DNA from: Achromobacter agilis
GTDB taxonomy: Bacteria; Pseudomonadota; Gammaproteobacteria; Burkholderiales; Burkholderiaceae_B
NCBI RefSeq assembly: GCF_900496965.1
Contig: NZ_UFQB01000016.1
Location: 62,001 to 126,000, forward strand
Reading direction: 5' to 3'
Length of the DNA stretch: 64,000 nucleotides
Made by a program: the position numbers and the translations under genes. Below are positions 1 to 7,603 of this stretch, piece after piece. The number at the start of each line of letters is the position of its first letter. Position 1 is the stretch's first letter. Under the pieces are notes generated by a model. The model searched no databases. It was not told the origin of the DNA and saw nothing but the letters and a program-made list of their open reading frames with translations.

Positions 1-495
1 AAGCGGATCAAGAAGGGCGTGATCCTGTGGCACGTCGGCACGAACCTTGCCAAGGATCTGCTGCACAGCCGTCTCGCTATCGAGACGCCGGGCCCAGGCT
101 ATGTCCACCTTTCCGAGGATATGTCGGACGAGTGGTTCCGCCAGTTCTCAGGCGAGGCGCGAGTATCGCGGAAGACTGCTACGGGCGTTCGAACGCTGTG
201 GACGGCGCTGCGCAAGCGCGTCGAAGCACTGGACTGCGCGGTGTATGCGCTATGGGTGGCGGAGCATCTGAGCTTGTCTCGCAAGACGGACGCCTGGTGG
301 GACGCCATGGCGGAAAAGCTCGATGCATTACCGCCACCGCGGGACGAGGAGGCTGACCCGCCGCCACGATCAGCGAAACGGCCAGCCACGCCGGCGAAGA
401 CTGCGCCAGCAGCACCAGCGGCGCGTGCCGTTTCGGCCGTCAAGCCGGCGCGCCGGCGAGTTGCGGCTTCCAGCTACCTCAGGGGGCGCCGGTAG
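1..495 (+). CDS. Phage terminase large subunit, C-terminal part (lambda gpA family)
   Basis: The frame is open from the first base of the window, so the 5' end lies outside. The visible residues fit the C-terminal nuclease end of gpA-type terminases, which cut concatemeric phage DNA and drive it into proheads: a G-x-x-x-A-K-D-L segment, then GPGYVH, a run around FRQFSGEARVS, and a conserved EALDCAVYAL block near the end. The last ~50 residues are a Pro/Ala/Arg-rich low-complexity tail, not part of the enzyme core. It leads directly into gpW and portal genes, as in lambda. I see the tail of the family only, so ATPase motifs cannot be checked here. Confidence 0.85.
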   Translation, partial: KRIKKGVILWHVGTNLAKDLLHSRLAIETPGPGYVHLSEDMSDEWFRQFSGEARVSRKTATGVRTLWTALRKRVEALDCAVYALWVAEHLSLSRKTDAWWDAMAEKLDALPPPRDEEADPPPRSAKRPATPAKTAPAAPAARAVSAVKPARRRVAASSYLRGRR

Positions 496-526
496 GCCGC
501 AGAACAGAAACCAATAAGGCAAGGTC

Positions 527-733
527 ATGGCATATACCCAGGCGGACCTGGAAAGGCTGGATCGCGCGATAGCGAACAGCCAATTGGAGGTCCAGTACGA
601 CGGCAAGCGCGTGCGCTTTCGCAGTACGGACGAATTGATGCGCGCCCGCGCCCATGTGGAGCGGGAACTCAGCAAAGGAAAAGGTCGTCCGCGACAGTTC
701 CGGCTGCGCAGTGCTGGCAAGGGGATCCGATGA
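527..733 (+). CDS. Head-tail joining protein, gpW family
   Basis: A 68-aa basic protein starting MAYTQADLERLDRAIA, with a V-x-x-x-G-K-R-V-R-F-R-S stretch and a Lys/Arg-rich end. Length and pattern match lambda gpW, which plugs the portal after DNA packaging and prepares the head for tail attachment. It sits between terminase and portal, the lambda position, and its stop codon overlaps the portal start by 4 bases, suggesting translational coupling. An AAGGTC sequence just upstream may serve as ribosome binding site. The family call rests on size, composition and position together. Confidence 0.82.
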   Translation: MAYTQADLERLDRAIANSQLEVQYDGKRVRFRSTDELMRARAHVERELSKGKGRPRQFRLRSAGKGIR

Positions 734-2250
734 GCTATTCGAAACGTCGTGGATCCAACCTCTTGGTGCCGCGTCGGCTGAGCGCGCAGATGAGCAGCAG
801 CTACGAAAGTGGCAGCGCCACGGGCAGCCGGGCTCGAAACTGGAATCCCTCGGGAGCAGGGCCGAATGCGGCGGCCACCCACAATCTAGGCCTGCAGCGC
901 CGTCGCGCGCGGGATGCCGTGCGCAACGATCCGTGGGCGCTGACCGCGACGACACGCTGGGTATCGAACGTAATCGGAACGGGAATTCAGCCATATCCGC
1001 AACACCCGGATCCGAAGGTTCGCCTCCTCCTTAAGGAGTTGTGGGCCGACTGGGTTCCGGAATCTGATGCGGATGGAAAGCTGGACTTCTACGGACAGTC
1101 CGCACTAGCTTGCCGAGCGATTTTCCAGGACGGTGAGATCCTGGGGCGCTTGCGAATTCGGCGTCCGCAAGACCGCCTTTCTGTGCCGCTGCAATTGCAG
1201 TTGATCGAAGGGGATCAGCTGCCGATTGAAAGGTCATTCTCTCTCCCGAACGGAGGTGAAGTCATCAACGGCGTGGAGTTCGATGCCATCGGACGGCGCA
1301 CCTTCTTTCACATGTGGCGTCGCCATCCAGGCGAGTACAGACGAAACGTCACGGATCAGGACATTGTTCGGGTTCCTGCGGAACAGGTCCTCCACGCCTA
1401 TCCGGTGCTGCGGCCCGGCCAGGTGCGCGGGGTCACCGCTCTGGCAACCGTGTTGCTACGGCTGAAATCCATCGACAACTTGGACGATGCCGTGATGTAC
1501 CGGCAAGAGGTTTCAAACCTCTTCGCTGGCTTCATCACCAAGCTCGACCCAGACGCCGATCCGAATAATCCGCTTACGGGTGAGACCGATGGGTACGAGA
1601 TCGATGACGATGGCACGCCATTGGTCTCCATGGAGCCCGGCACCATGCAGGAACTCGCGCCTGGCGAGTCTGTGACCTTTTCTTCGCCTCCGGATGCTGG
1701 CGACAACTACGAGGGGTTCATGCGGCAGCAACTGATGGGGGCGTTCGCTTCCGTCGGCGTGCCCTATGAAATTGCGACAGGTGATCTGCGCGGTATCAGC
1801 GACCGGACGCTGCGGGTGGTGGTCAACGAGTTCCATAGACTCATCGAGCAGTACCAGTGGCATTGCGTGATTCACCAATTTTGTCGACCGGTTTGGGCCG
1901 CTTGGATTGACGCCCTAGCACTTTCGGGTGCGATTCCTATGCCCGACTTTCACCGCCGCCGGCGTGAATGGCTGCGCGTGCTGTGGGTGCCGCAAGGATG
2001 GCCGTACTTCAACCCCGTGCAGGACGTGCAGGCCGACAAGGAGCTGGTGCGAAGCGGGTTCGCTAGTCGGTCCTCAATCATCCTCAAGAAGGGCGACGAT
2101 CCAGACCACGTTGCGGCCGAGATCCGCGCCGATAACGAAGCGGCCGACGCCGAGGGGTTTGTGTTCGATAGCGACCCTCGGCATACGACCAGCGCCGGTA
2201 AGGCGGCGGGATCGGATGGGGGCGGTGGCCCCGACCCTCTCAATCAATGA
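730..2250 (+). CDS. Phage portal protein, lambda gpB family
   Basis: A 506-aa protein of the lambda-type portal family, which forms the dodecameric ring at one head vertex through which DNA enters and leaves. Recognisable segments are the N-terminal R-A-R-D-A-V-R-N-D-P-W-A block, the KLDFYGQSALACRAIFQDGE stretch around residue 125, a VPAEQVLHAYPVLRPGQVRG segment in the middle and the GDLRGISDRTLR block near residue 360. The C-terminal 40 residues are Gly/Asp-rich and probably flexible. The start overlaps the gpW stop. Length matches the family, with no sign of damage. Confidence 0.92.
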   Translation: MSYSKRRGSNLLVPRRLSAQMSSSYESGSATGSRARNWNPSGAGPNAAATHNLGLQRRRARDAVRNDPWALTATTRWVSNVIGTGIQPYPQHPDPKVRLLLKELWADWVPESDADGKLDFYGQSALACRAIFQDGEILGRLRIRRPQDRLSVPLQLQLIEGDQLPIERSFSLPNGGEVINGVEFDAIGRRTFFHMWRRHPGEYRRNVTDQDIVRVPAEQVLHAYPVLRPGQVRGVTALATVLLRLKSIDNLDDAVMYRQEVSNLFAGFITKLDPDADPNNPLTGETDGYEIDDDGTPLVSMEPGTMQELAPGESVTFSSPPDAGDNYEGFMRQQLMGAFASVGVPYEIATGDLRGISDRTLRVVVNEFHRLIEQYQWHCVIHQFCRPVWAAWIDALALSGAIPMPDFHRRRREWLRVLWVPQGWPYFNPVQDVQADKELVRSGFASRSSIILKKGDDPDHVAAEIRADNEAADAEGFVFDSDPRHTTSAGKAAGSDGGGGPDPLNQ

Positions 2251-2261
2251 ATGGAGCCAAT

Positions 2262-3338
2262 ATGGCAAAGAAGGCTTGGTATTCGATCACCGTCAACGCG
2301 CAAGCGGATAGGCCCGTGGTCGAGATTCGCATTTATGGCGAAATTGGATTCTGGGGAACTACGGCCGAAGCATTCGTCGCAGAACTGGACGCAGCAGCGG
2401 CAGGTGGTGCCGACATCTTGGTGTCGCTGAACAGCCCAGGGGGTGACGTTTTCGACGCCTTTGCAATCTACAACGCGCTTCTCCGGTACGCCAGTCGGGT
2501 AACCACGCGGGTGGATGGCGTCGCTGCCTCCGCGGCCTCATTGATCGCGATGGCCGGCAAGCCGACGATCATGCCCGAGAATACGCAGATGATGATCCAC
2601 AACGCTTGGATCATCACTGGGGGTACGGCCGAGGATCTGCGCACTACCGCCGAAATGATGGATCGGATCCGAGACGGTGTGGTGGCAGCCTACTCCCGTA
2701 AGAGTGGGTTGGACAGTGACAGGATCATCGAAATGATGGACGCGACCACGTGGATGTCCGCGCTCGAGGCGCAGGCATTGGGATTTTGCGACCTGATCGA
2801 GGAGCCCGTTCGCCTGCAGATGTCGGATAGTGCAGCGGCTGTGCTGCAAAAGCACAAGAATCTGCCCGACGACGTGAAAGCCATGCTCAAGTCCCTGGAA
2901 GAGGATGAGCCCGAGCCCACACCGGATCCGAAGCCCGAGCCCGCTCCGGCTCCGGCTCCTCCAGCGGATGTGCCGACGGCATCTGCGCTGGCCGCCCGCG
3001 TCTACGCATTCTGCCGGCAAGAGGGGATTGCGGACCTGGCGGAAGGTGTGCTGCTCAGCGGTGCGCTGGATAGTCTTGAACTGGCGGATCAACGGGTTAC
3101 GCAAGCGAAAGAGATTGCCGGCATCTGTCTGGCAGCAAAGCTTCCAGAGAAAGCCGCCGGTTTCGTGTCTGCGGGCCTCACGGTAGACCAGGCGCGTGCG
3201 CGCCTGTTCGAGCGTGTCGTGGCCGATGCGGGCGACCCTATCAATAACCGACCTCCCACCAATTCATCGGCCCCGAAGCAGAGCGGGCCGAATCCCCTGG
3301 CGATCTACGCCAAACGAAAAGCCCTCTCTGCCACCTAG
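2262..3338 (+). CDS. ClpP-type head maturation protease with C-terminal extension
   Basis: A 358-aa protein whose first ~190 residues are a ClpP-like serine protease: GGADILVSLNSPGGDVF, then GVAASAASLIAMAG with the likely nucleophile Ser90, then MMIHNAW with His113. In lambdoid phages this enzyme (gpC role) trims capsid components, and its C-terminal region often acts as scaffold. Here residues ~215-245 are a Pro/Glu-rich linker followed by ~110 residues that could be that scaffold part. An ATG at 2247 overlaps the portal stop, but GGAG at 2253-2256 lies five bases from the ATG at 2262, so I choose the latter. No separate internal scaffold start was established. Confidence 0.85.
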   Translation: MAKKAWYSITVNAQADRPVVEIRIYGEIGFWGTTAEAFVAELDAAAAGGADILVSLNSPGGDVFDAFAIYNALLRYASRVTTRVDGVAASAASLIAMAGKPTIMPENTQMMIHNAWIITGGTAEDLRTTAEMMDRIRDGVVAAYSRKSGLDSDRIIEMMDATTWMSALEAQALGFCDLIEEPVRLQMSDSAAAVLQKHKNLPDDVKAMLKSLEEDEPEPTPDPKPEPAPAPAPPADVPTASALAARVYAFCRQEGIADLAEGVLLSGALDSLELADQRVTQAKEIAGICLAAKLPEKAAGFVSAGLTVDQARARLFERVVADAGDPINNRPPTNSSAPKQSGPNPLAIYAKRKALSAT

Positions 3339-3349
3339 GAGTCAGCACC

Positions 3350-3700
3350 ATGCCCTTCATCAATCAACAGGCCCGAACGGCCGATTTCATCCTCTCCGAA
3401 GCCAACGGCCAGCGTTCGCGCGAAAACGCGATCTTGGCTGCCACCCTCGTCACCCTGGCTGCTGGGCAATTGCTCACGCTTGGCGACGACGGTAAGTACG
3501 TCGCCTACGCCGGCCCGGGGGCGGACCCCGATGCACCGATCACCGCTGACGCCGTGCTGTACGGCAATGCCCCGGTGTCCGACGATGATCAGCAGATCGT
3601 CGTCATCGCGCGTGACGCGGAACTGGCGGGCGAGCTGCTCGTCGGTTTGGATGCGCCGGCTCGCGTAGCCCTGCAGTCGGCCGGCATCATCGTCCGCTGA
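3350..3700 (+). CDS. Head decoration protein, gpD family
   Basis: A 116-aa protein between the head protease and the capsid gene, the position of lambda gpD, which binds as trimers at threefold sites of the expanded capsid and stabilises it. The layout fits the family: an N-terminal segment with FILSEANGQRSRENA, a central LAAGQLLTLGDDGKYV beta region, and a C-terminal half ending AALQSAGIIVR-like (here VALQSAGIIVR). The gene starts 11 bases after the protease stop, with AGGAG upstream. No domain beyond this is visible. Confidence 0.85.
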   Translation: MPFINQQARTADFILSEANGQRSRENAILAATLVTLAAGQLLTLGDDGKYVAYAGPGADPDAPITADAVLYGNAPVSDDDQQIVVIARDAELAGELLVGLDAPARVALQSAGIIVR

Positions 3701-3734
3701 TCCCACCAACACAACTCCACCTTTCCAACATTCG

Positions 3735-3760
3735 CGGCCGCCTTCGGGCGGCCGTTTCTA
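3735..3760 (+). terminator. Hairpin/T-run leader upstream of capsid gene
   Basis: An 8-bp perfect stem CGGCCGCC/GGCGGCCG closes a TTCG tetraloop (3735-3754), followed by TTTCTATTTC and then GGAG and the capsid ATG at 3776. It has the form of an intrinsic terminator, but sits directly in front of the most highly expressed late gene, so it more likely stabilises or processes the transcript, or terminates only partly. Similar cassettes occur at 5733, 6745, 15728 and 20062. Confidence 0.7.
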
Positions 3761-3775
3761 TTTCTGGAGCCTGAC

Positions 3776-4777
3776 ATGGCCGATATCAATATCTTCCAAG
3801 ACGAGAAATTCACGGTTTCCGCCTTGACCGCCGCCATCAACGAGCTGGAGAGCATTCCGGGCCGCATCGGCAAGCTCGGCCTTTACGCGGAAGAGGGCGT
3901 TTCCACCACCGTGGTGCAAATCGAATACGACGGCCAGAAGCTGGGCCTGGTGTCTGCCAAGCCTCGTGGCGGCGTCGGCCAATCGGTCGTCCTGGCCGGA
4001 CGCAAGCTGATTCCGTTCAACACCGTGCACTTGCCGCAACGTTCCACGATGCTGGCCGACGAAATCCAGGGCATCCGCGCATTCGGGAGCCAATCGGAGC
4101 TGGAATCGGCCGAGGCGCGGGTCGCCAAGTACCAGAAGAAACACCGCCAGCAACTCGATCTGACGCACGAATATCAGCGCGTGGGCGGCATCAAGGGGCA
4201 GATCCTGGATGCCGATGGCACGTCGGTGTTGCTCGACGTTTACCATTCCTTCGGCATCGTCCAGCAGGAATTCCCGATGGAGCTCACGAGCGCAACCACC
4301 CTCGTTCGTCAGAAATCGGACGATGTCGTGGATCTGGTCGAGGATGCCCTGGGCGCGACCCCGGCCAGCGGCGTTCGCGCGCTGTGCGGCAAGGACTTCT
4401 GGAAGACGCTGATCAACCACAAGAGCGTGCGCGAGACGTACCTGAATACCGCGCAAGCAGCCGAGCTGCGGGGCAAGCCGGCCGATTCCTTCGAGATCGG
4501 CGGCATTACCTACGAACGCTACCGCGGAAAGCTGGGGGGGACCCCCTTCATCGACGACGAGGTTGCCTACGCCTTTCCCGACGGCGTGCCCGAGTTTTTC
4601 ATCACGCGCTTCGCGCCGGCCGACTATATGGAAACCGTCAACACTGACGGCCTGCCGTACTACACGCGGGTCGAGCCGCTGCCGTTCGGGAAGGGGCTCG
4701 AGATCGAAAGCCAGTCCAATCCGCTGCACCTGCCGACCCGGCCCAAGGCCATCATCAAGCTGAAGATGGGCGCCTAA
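3776..4777 (+). CDS. Major capsid protein, gpE family
   Basis: A 333-aa protein with lambda gpE-like landmarks: N-terminal D-I-N-I-F-Q-D-E-K-F, a region that begins VSTTVVQIEYDGQKLGLV, the charged KYQKKHRQQLDLTHEYQR segment near residue 120, and GGITYERYRG followed by FITRFAPADYMETVN near the C-terminus. It forms the icosahedral head shell (HK97 fold). Length is close to lambda gpE (341 aa). It is preceded by a hairpin leader and GGAG Shine-Dalgarno, consistent with strong expression, and is followed four bases later by the head-tail connector gene. Confidence 0.93.
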   Translation: MADINIFQDEKFTVSALTAAINELESIPGRIGKLGLYAEEGVSTTVVQIEYDGQKLGLVSAKPRGGVGQSVVLAGRKLIPFNTVHLPQRSTMLADEIQGIRAFGSQSELESAEARVAKYQKKHRQQLDLTHEYQRVGGIKGQILDADGTSVLLDVYHSFGIVQQEFPMELTSATTLVRQKSDDVVDLVEDALGATPASGVRALCGKDFWKTLINHKSVRETYLNTAQAAELRGKPADSFEIGGITYERYRGKLGGTPFIDDEVAYAFPDGVPEFFITRFAPADYMETVNTDGLPYYTRVEPLPFGKGLEIESQSNPLHLPTRPKAIIKLKMGA

Positions 4778-4781
4778 AGCC

Positions 4782-5087
4782 ATGGAATGGGATAACTCCG
4801 TGTTCGACGAAGCCTTCGATGCGGTGGGTCTGCGCGAGCCGGCGTTGCTGCTGGATACGGAGCCTCCCGTTCCATTCAAGGTTCGGTTCGACCGCCCGCA
4901 GGTCATCGACGAAGGGGAGCTGGTGCACTCGACCGACTACGAGATCGAGTACACCACTGCCGATGTCCCCGACCTTACGTACCACAGCCAGGTGGAAGTC
5001 GAGGGCGTCCGCTACCGAGTTCGCCAGGAGCCGACCGCGGTAGGCGACGGCTTCTGGTCGCGCGCGATGCTGGAGCAGCTTCCATGA
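4782..5087 (+). CDS. Head-tail connector, gpFII-like
   Basis: A 101-aa acidic protein directly after the capsid gene, where lambda has FII, the protein that completes the head and offers the tail-binding surface. The pattern F-D-E-A-F in the first 15 residues and a beta-rich second half (YHSQVEVEGVRYRVRQEPTAVGDGFWSRAMLEQL) fit FII-type connectors. The stop overlaps the next start (ATGA). No clear Shine-Dalgarno is seen, so translation may be coupled to the capsid gene. The family assignment leans on position as much as on sequence. Confidence 0.72.
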   Translation: MEWDNSVFDEAFDAVGLREPALLLDTEPPVPFKVRFDRPQVIDEGELVHSTDYEIEYTTADVPDLTYHSQVEVEGVRYRVRQEPTAVGDGFWSRAMLEQLP

Positions 5088-5503
5088 CTACGCTGGCAAT
5101 GCAATACGTCGTGGACCTGCGTGCCGCCCTCAAGGCGGCACCCGGATTCCCCGCCGAGGTCGAGCCATCGCCTGTACGTGCAATCTCCAGGGAGGCACCG
5201 ATGGTGATCTCCGTGCAGTTGGGTGGGGAGTCCGTGGAGAGCGTTCACCCGCCACGGGCCACCCGCGTACGCGAGATCCACCTCCTTGTTCACACCGCAG
5301 GCGATGACCATCAGGCCCTGGCCGAGATGGTGTTCGAGCAGGCCCACCCGGTCGTCATGGCATACGCCGGCCCCAATGTGGTCGAGGTTGCCGAGTTCGG
5401 TACCGATGAGCCCAAGTACGTCAACGGCGACCTGCGGCGGCAGGTTGTGAACAAGCGATACCGGATCACCTATCAGACCGACGAGCACGCGCTGGACCGG
5501 TGA
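5084..5503 (+). CDS. Tail terminator / minor tail protein (gpZ- or gpU-like)
   Basis: A 139-aa protein between the FII-like connector and the tail tube, the slot of lambda Z and U, which cap and join the tail. It has an N-terminal helix with D-L-R-A-A-L-K, a beta-rich middle with REIHLLVHTAGDDHQALAEMV, and a C-terminal KRYRITYQTDEHALD strand. This resembles tail-terminator proteins of the gpU fold, but I cannot tell Z from U on sequence. Only one such gene is present, so it may do both jobs. It overlaps the previous gene by 4 bases. Confidence 0.6.
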   Translation: MTTLAMQYVVDLRAALKAAPGFPAEVEPSPVRAISREAPMVISVQLGGESVESVHPPRATRVREIHLLVHTAGDDHQALAEMVFEQAHPVVMAYAGPNVVEVAEFGTDEPKYVNGDLRRQVVNKRYRITYQTDEHALDR

Positions 5504-5518
5504 CTTCCTGGAGAAAAC

Positions 5519-5713
5519 ATGAGCAAAACCAAGACGGTGGCCACCGATGGCAAGGGCGCGCCTGTCGAGAGCACATCGGCTGCGCCGGCGCCCGAGTTCG
5601 CTTCCCCCGACGAACACCACGGCCGCGGCGGCACCTATCTGCGCGATCCGGTCACCGGCGAACGTGTCTTGGTCCAGCGGACTGCGCCCTGCGCTAATTG
5701 CCAGGCCCGGTAG
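5519..5713 (+). CDS. Small hypothetical protein in tail operon
   Basis: A 64-aa protein with a clear TGGAG ribosome binding site. The N-terminal third is Ala/Pro/Thr-rich and looks disordered. The rest contains D-E-H-H-G-R-G-G-T-Y, D-P-V-T-G-E-R, and a closing C-A-N-C pair that could bind a metal if it meets a partner. Similar short proteins with a G-G-x-Y segment are common between connector and tube genes of lambdoid phages, but I do not know their function. The reading frame and Shine-Dalgarno make it a credible gene. Confidence 0.6.
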   Translation: MSKTKTVATDGKGAPVESTSAAPAPEFASPDEHHGRGGTYLRDPVTGERVLVQRTAPCANCQAR

Positions 5714-5732
5714 GGCTGGCGCTTCACAATCA

Positions 5733-5755
5733 GGCCCCGCCGGGGCCGTCATTCT
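5733..5755 (+). terminator. Hairpin leader upstream of tail tube gene
   Basis: GGCCCC (5733-5738) and GGGGCC (5742-5747) form a 6-bp stem with a 3-base loop, followed by GTCATTCTTT and then GGAG and the tail tube start. It follows the same plan as the leaders at 3735 and 6745: hairpin, T-rich stretch, Shine-Dalgarno, ATG. Confidence 0.6.
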
Positions 5756-5767
5756 TTGGAGCCCATG

Positions 5768-6703
5768 ATGGCTAAGAAAACCCGAAAGTCCGTTGTGCTG
5801 GCGAAGCCGCAGGCCTCCGGCGGAACCGACGCCCAACCGGCAGGCGCCACCGACGCCGTGTTGGTACGAAACCTGACTGCAACGCCGTTGTCGGCCGAGT
5901 TCGTCGAGCGTGAACTGCTGCGGCCTTACATGGGCAATTCCGGTCAGGTCGCCGTCACGCAGTACGCGCAACTGGAATTCGAGGTCGAACTGGCAGGTTC
6001 GGGCACGCCCGGTACTCCGCCGGGGTGGGGCCAACTCTTGCGTGCCTGCGGCTTCGCCGAAACTGTCACTGAAGATACCGACGTTCGCTATCTGCCCATC
6101 TCGGACGATTTCGAGCTGATCACGCTGCACTACTTCCTGGACGGGTTGTTCCACAAGATCGTAGATGCCCGTGGGACAGTGGCGTTTGATCTGACCGCCA
6201 AGAGCATCCCGGTCTTGCGATATCGCTTCATGGGCGCCTACCTGCCGATCACCGACGGGCCGATGCCGGCGGGCGTGGATTTCAGCGCCTTCCAGATCCC
6301 GAAGGCGGTCAACAAAGCGAATACCCCGGTTTGGTCCCTTGGTGCTTACACGGGCTGCTTGCAGTCCATGTCGTTCGATATCGCGAACCAACTGGTATGG
6401 CGCACGCTCATCGGGTGCGAGGGAGCCGAGATCACGGACCGCAAGCCGACCGGCAAGCTGGTCCTGGAGCTGCCGCGCATCGCCGATTTGAACTGGCCGA
6501 CCATGGTGCTGTCCGGTGCGGGTTCCCCGCTCTCGGTTACCCATGGCGTGGCCGTGGGCCACATCGTGCAGATCAATGCGAACGCCGCCCAACTGACCAA
6601 CCCGACGTACTCCGACCAGGACGGCGTGGCGATGCTCAACCTGGATATGAATATCAACCCCGGCGCCGTCGGCAACGACGAGCTGGAGATCGTCGTCAAG
6701 TAG
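5768..6703 (+). CDS. Major tail tube protein (gpV role)
   Basis: A 311-aa protein placed and sized as the tail tube subunit, whose stacked hexamers make the tail lumen. The first ~35 residues are basic then Ala/Gly-rich. The body has alternating hydrophobic strands with segments such as QYAQLEFEVELAGSGTPG, LLRACGFAETV and LRYRFMGAYLPITDGPMP, a pattern seen in phage tail tube proteins of this size. GGAG at 5758-5761 is six bases from the ATG at 5768 and only three from the ATG at 5765, so I prefer 5768. Downstream lies the tail assembly chaperone, as expected. Confidence 0.8.
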   Translation: MAKKTRKSVVLAKPQASGGTDAQPAGATDAVLVRNLTATPLSAEFVERELLRPYMGNSGQVAVTQYAQLEFEVELAGSGTPGTPPGWGQLLRACGFAETVTEDTDVRYLPISDDFELITLHYFLDGLFHKIVDARGTVAFDLTAKSIPVLRYRFMGAYLPITDGPMPAGVDFSAFQIPKAVNKANTPVWSLGAYTGCLQSMSFDIANQLVWRTLIGCEGAEITDRKPTGKLVLELPRIADLNWPTMVLSGAGSPLSVTHGVAVGHIVQINANAAQLTNPTYSDQDGVAMLNLDMNINPGAVGNDELEIVVK

Positions 6704-6744
6704 CAGCTCGCCGCATCGGCATCCATTCCTCACTTATCCCATTG

Positions 6745-6770
6745 CGCCCGGCCTATGACGGGCGTTTCTC
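6745..6770 (+). terminator. Hairpin leader upstream of tail chaperone gene
   Basis: CGCCCG (6745-6750) pairs with CGGGCG (6759-6764) around an 8-base loop, followed by TTTCTCATTC, then GGAGAG and the ATG at 6787. Same design as the leaders before the capsid and tail tube genes. Confidence 0.6.
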
Positions 6771-6786
6771 ATTCTGGAGAGCATTC

Positions 6787-7197
6787 ATGTCTTTCGTCGT
6801 TACGCGTCGCCCCATTGCTGCCATCGAAGTGGACGTTAGCGTCCACGGAACGGATGGCAAGCCCGTCGCAATCAATTTCGTCGCGCAATATCACCGCCAT
6901 TCTCCGGAGCAATTGGCCGATTTGCGGGACGGCATGGCGAACAATGTCCGCGCGGCCCGGGACTTGTCCCTCATCGTCCGCAAGGACGGCAGAGTGCCCG
7001 CCTACTCCTACGCCAGCGATATCGACTTCATCAAGGAAAAGATGGCCGGCTGGCTCGGCGTCAAAGATGCGTCCGGCGATTCGGTTCCCTTCAGCGCGGG
7101 ATCGCTGGATCAGGTGCTAGAGGATTGGCCGGAACTAGTCATTCCCCTGCACAGCGGATTCTTCGCGGCCCATGAGGGGGCCAAGCAAAAAAACTAA
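6787..7197 (+). CDS. Tail assembly chaperone, gpG-like (zero-frame product)
   Basis: A 136-aa protein starting MSFVVTRRPIAAIEVDVSV, after a GGAG Shine-Dalgarno. It occupies the place of lambda gpG, which with its frameshifted partner gpGT holds the tape measure protein during tail assembly. Its last codons are CAA AAA AAC TAA, so it ends directly on a -1 slippery site (7188-7194). The frame is open far upstream of 6787, but that part overlaps the tail tube gene and has no ribosome binding site, so the ATG at 6787 is the start. Function is inferred from position, size and the frameshift signal. Confidence 0.8.
   Translation: MSFVVTRRPIAAIEVDVSVHGTDGKPVAINFVAQYHRHSPEQLADLRDGMANNVRAARDLSLIVRKDGRVPAYSYASDIDFIKEKMAGWLGVKDASGDSVPFSAGSLDQVLEDWPELVIPLHSGFFAAHEGAKQKN
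7188..7194 (+). promoter_or_regulatory. Programmed -1 ribosomal frameshift site A AAA AAC
   Basis: In the zero frame of the chaperone gene the bases read A AAA AAC immediately before the TAA stop, a textbook X-XXY-YYZ heptamer. A one-base backward slip enters the frame that stays open from 7194 to the stop at 7583. Lambda uses the same trick (G GGA AAG) to make gpG and gpGT in a fixed ratio. Confidence 0.88.
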
Positions 7198-7583
7198 TCG
7201 AGGCCGCCAGGTACTGGGCCGGCGGGGCTCGCTCATCGGGCGATGAATTCGATGCCGACGATCAGGTGCTGGCGGCACTGAGGGCGGCCGGTGCGTCGCC
7301 GGAAGTCATCGAAGCGGCCCGGCCGGCTGGTGAGTCCCAGGCGCAGGCCTTCGAGATCTGGCCAGAGAACTGGGCGACGTTCGAAGCGTTTCTGGCGCTT
7401 GGGCGGTGCTGGACCTGGGTCGCACCCGCAATGGGCGATCCGGTTCGGGTTGGCATCGCATCGGCAGAAATCGAGTCCACGCTGCGCTTGCTACGGGTGA
7501 AGCGGCGCGCGCGCCGCGAGATGTTTATGGAGCTCAGGGCGATGGAGCAGGCCGCCATTGAGGTCTTTGAGAACAAGGGATAG
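7194..7583 (+). CDS. Tail assembly chaperone frameshift extension (gpT-like, DUF1799-type)
   Basis: This frame is open from the slippery site to 7583 and has no ATG. The first possible start is a GTG at 7266 without a ribosome binding site. Read as an extension it begins L-I-E-A-A-R-Y-W-A-G-G and adds about 129 residues, giving a ~265-aa GT fusion. The FEIWPENWATFEAFLALGRCW segment is typical of the small proteins that precede tape measure genes in such phages (DUF1799). In lambda, the T part binds the tape measure and the G part binds the tube protein. I expect it to be made only by frameshifting. Confidence 0.78.
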   Translation, partial: LIEAARYWAGGARSSGDEFDADDQVLAALRAAGASPEVIEAARPAGESQAQAFEIWPENWATFEAFLALGRCWTWVAPAMGDPVRVGIASAEIESTLRLLRVKRRARREMFMELRAMEQAAIEVFENKG

Positions 7584-7603
7584 GCGCAACGCCGGAAATC
7601 AAA

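Noticed and set aside
5012..6733. 573-codon minus-strand open frame across the tail genes
   Set aside because: It lies opposite connector, tail tube and related genes with clear ribosome binding sites, has no motif and no start signal, and is explained by codon bias.
6331..6786. Long N-terminal extension of the tail chaperone frame
   Set aside because: It overlaps the tail tube gene in another frame and lacks a ribosome binding site; the ATG at 6787 follows GGAG and a hairpin leader.
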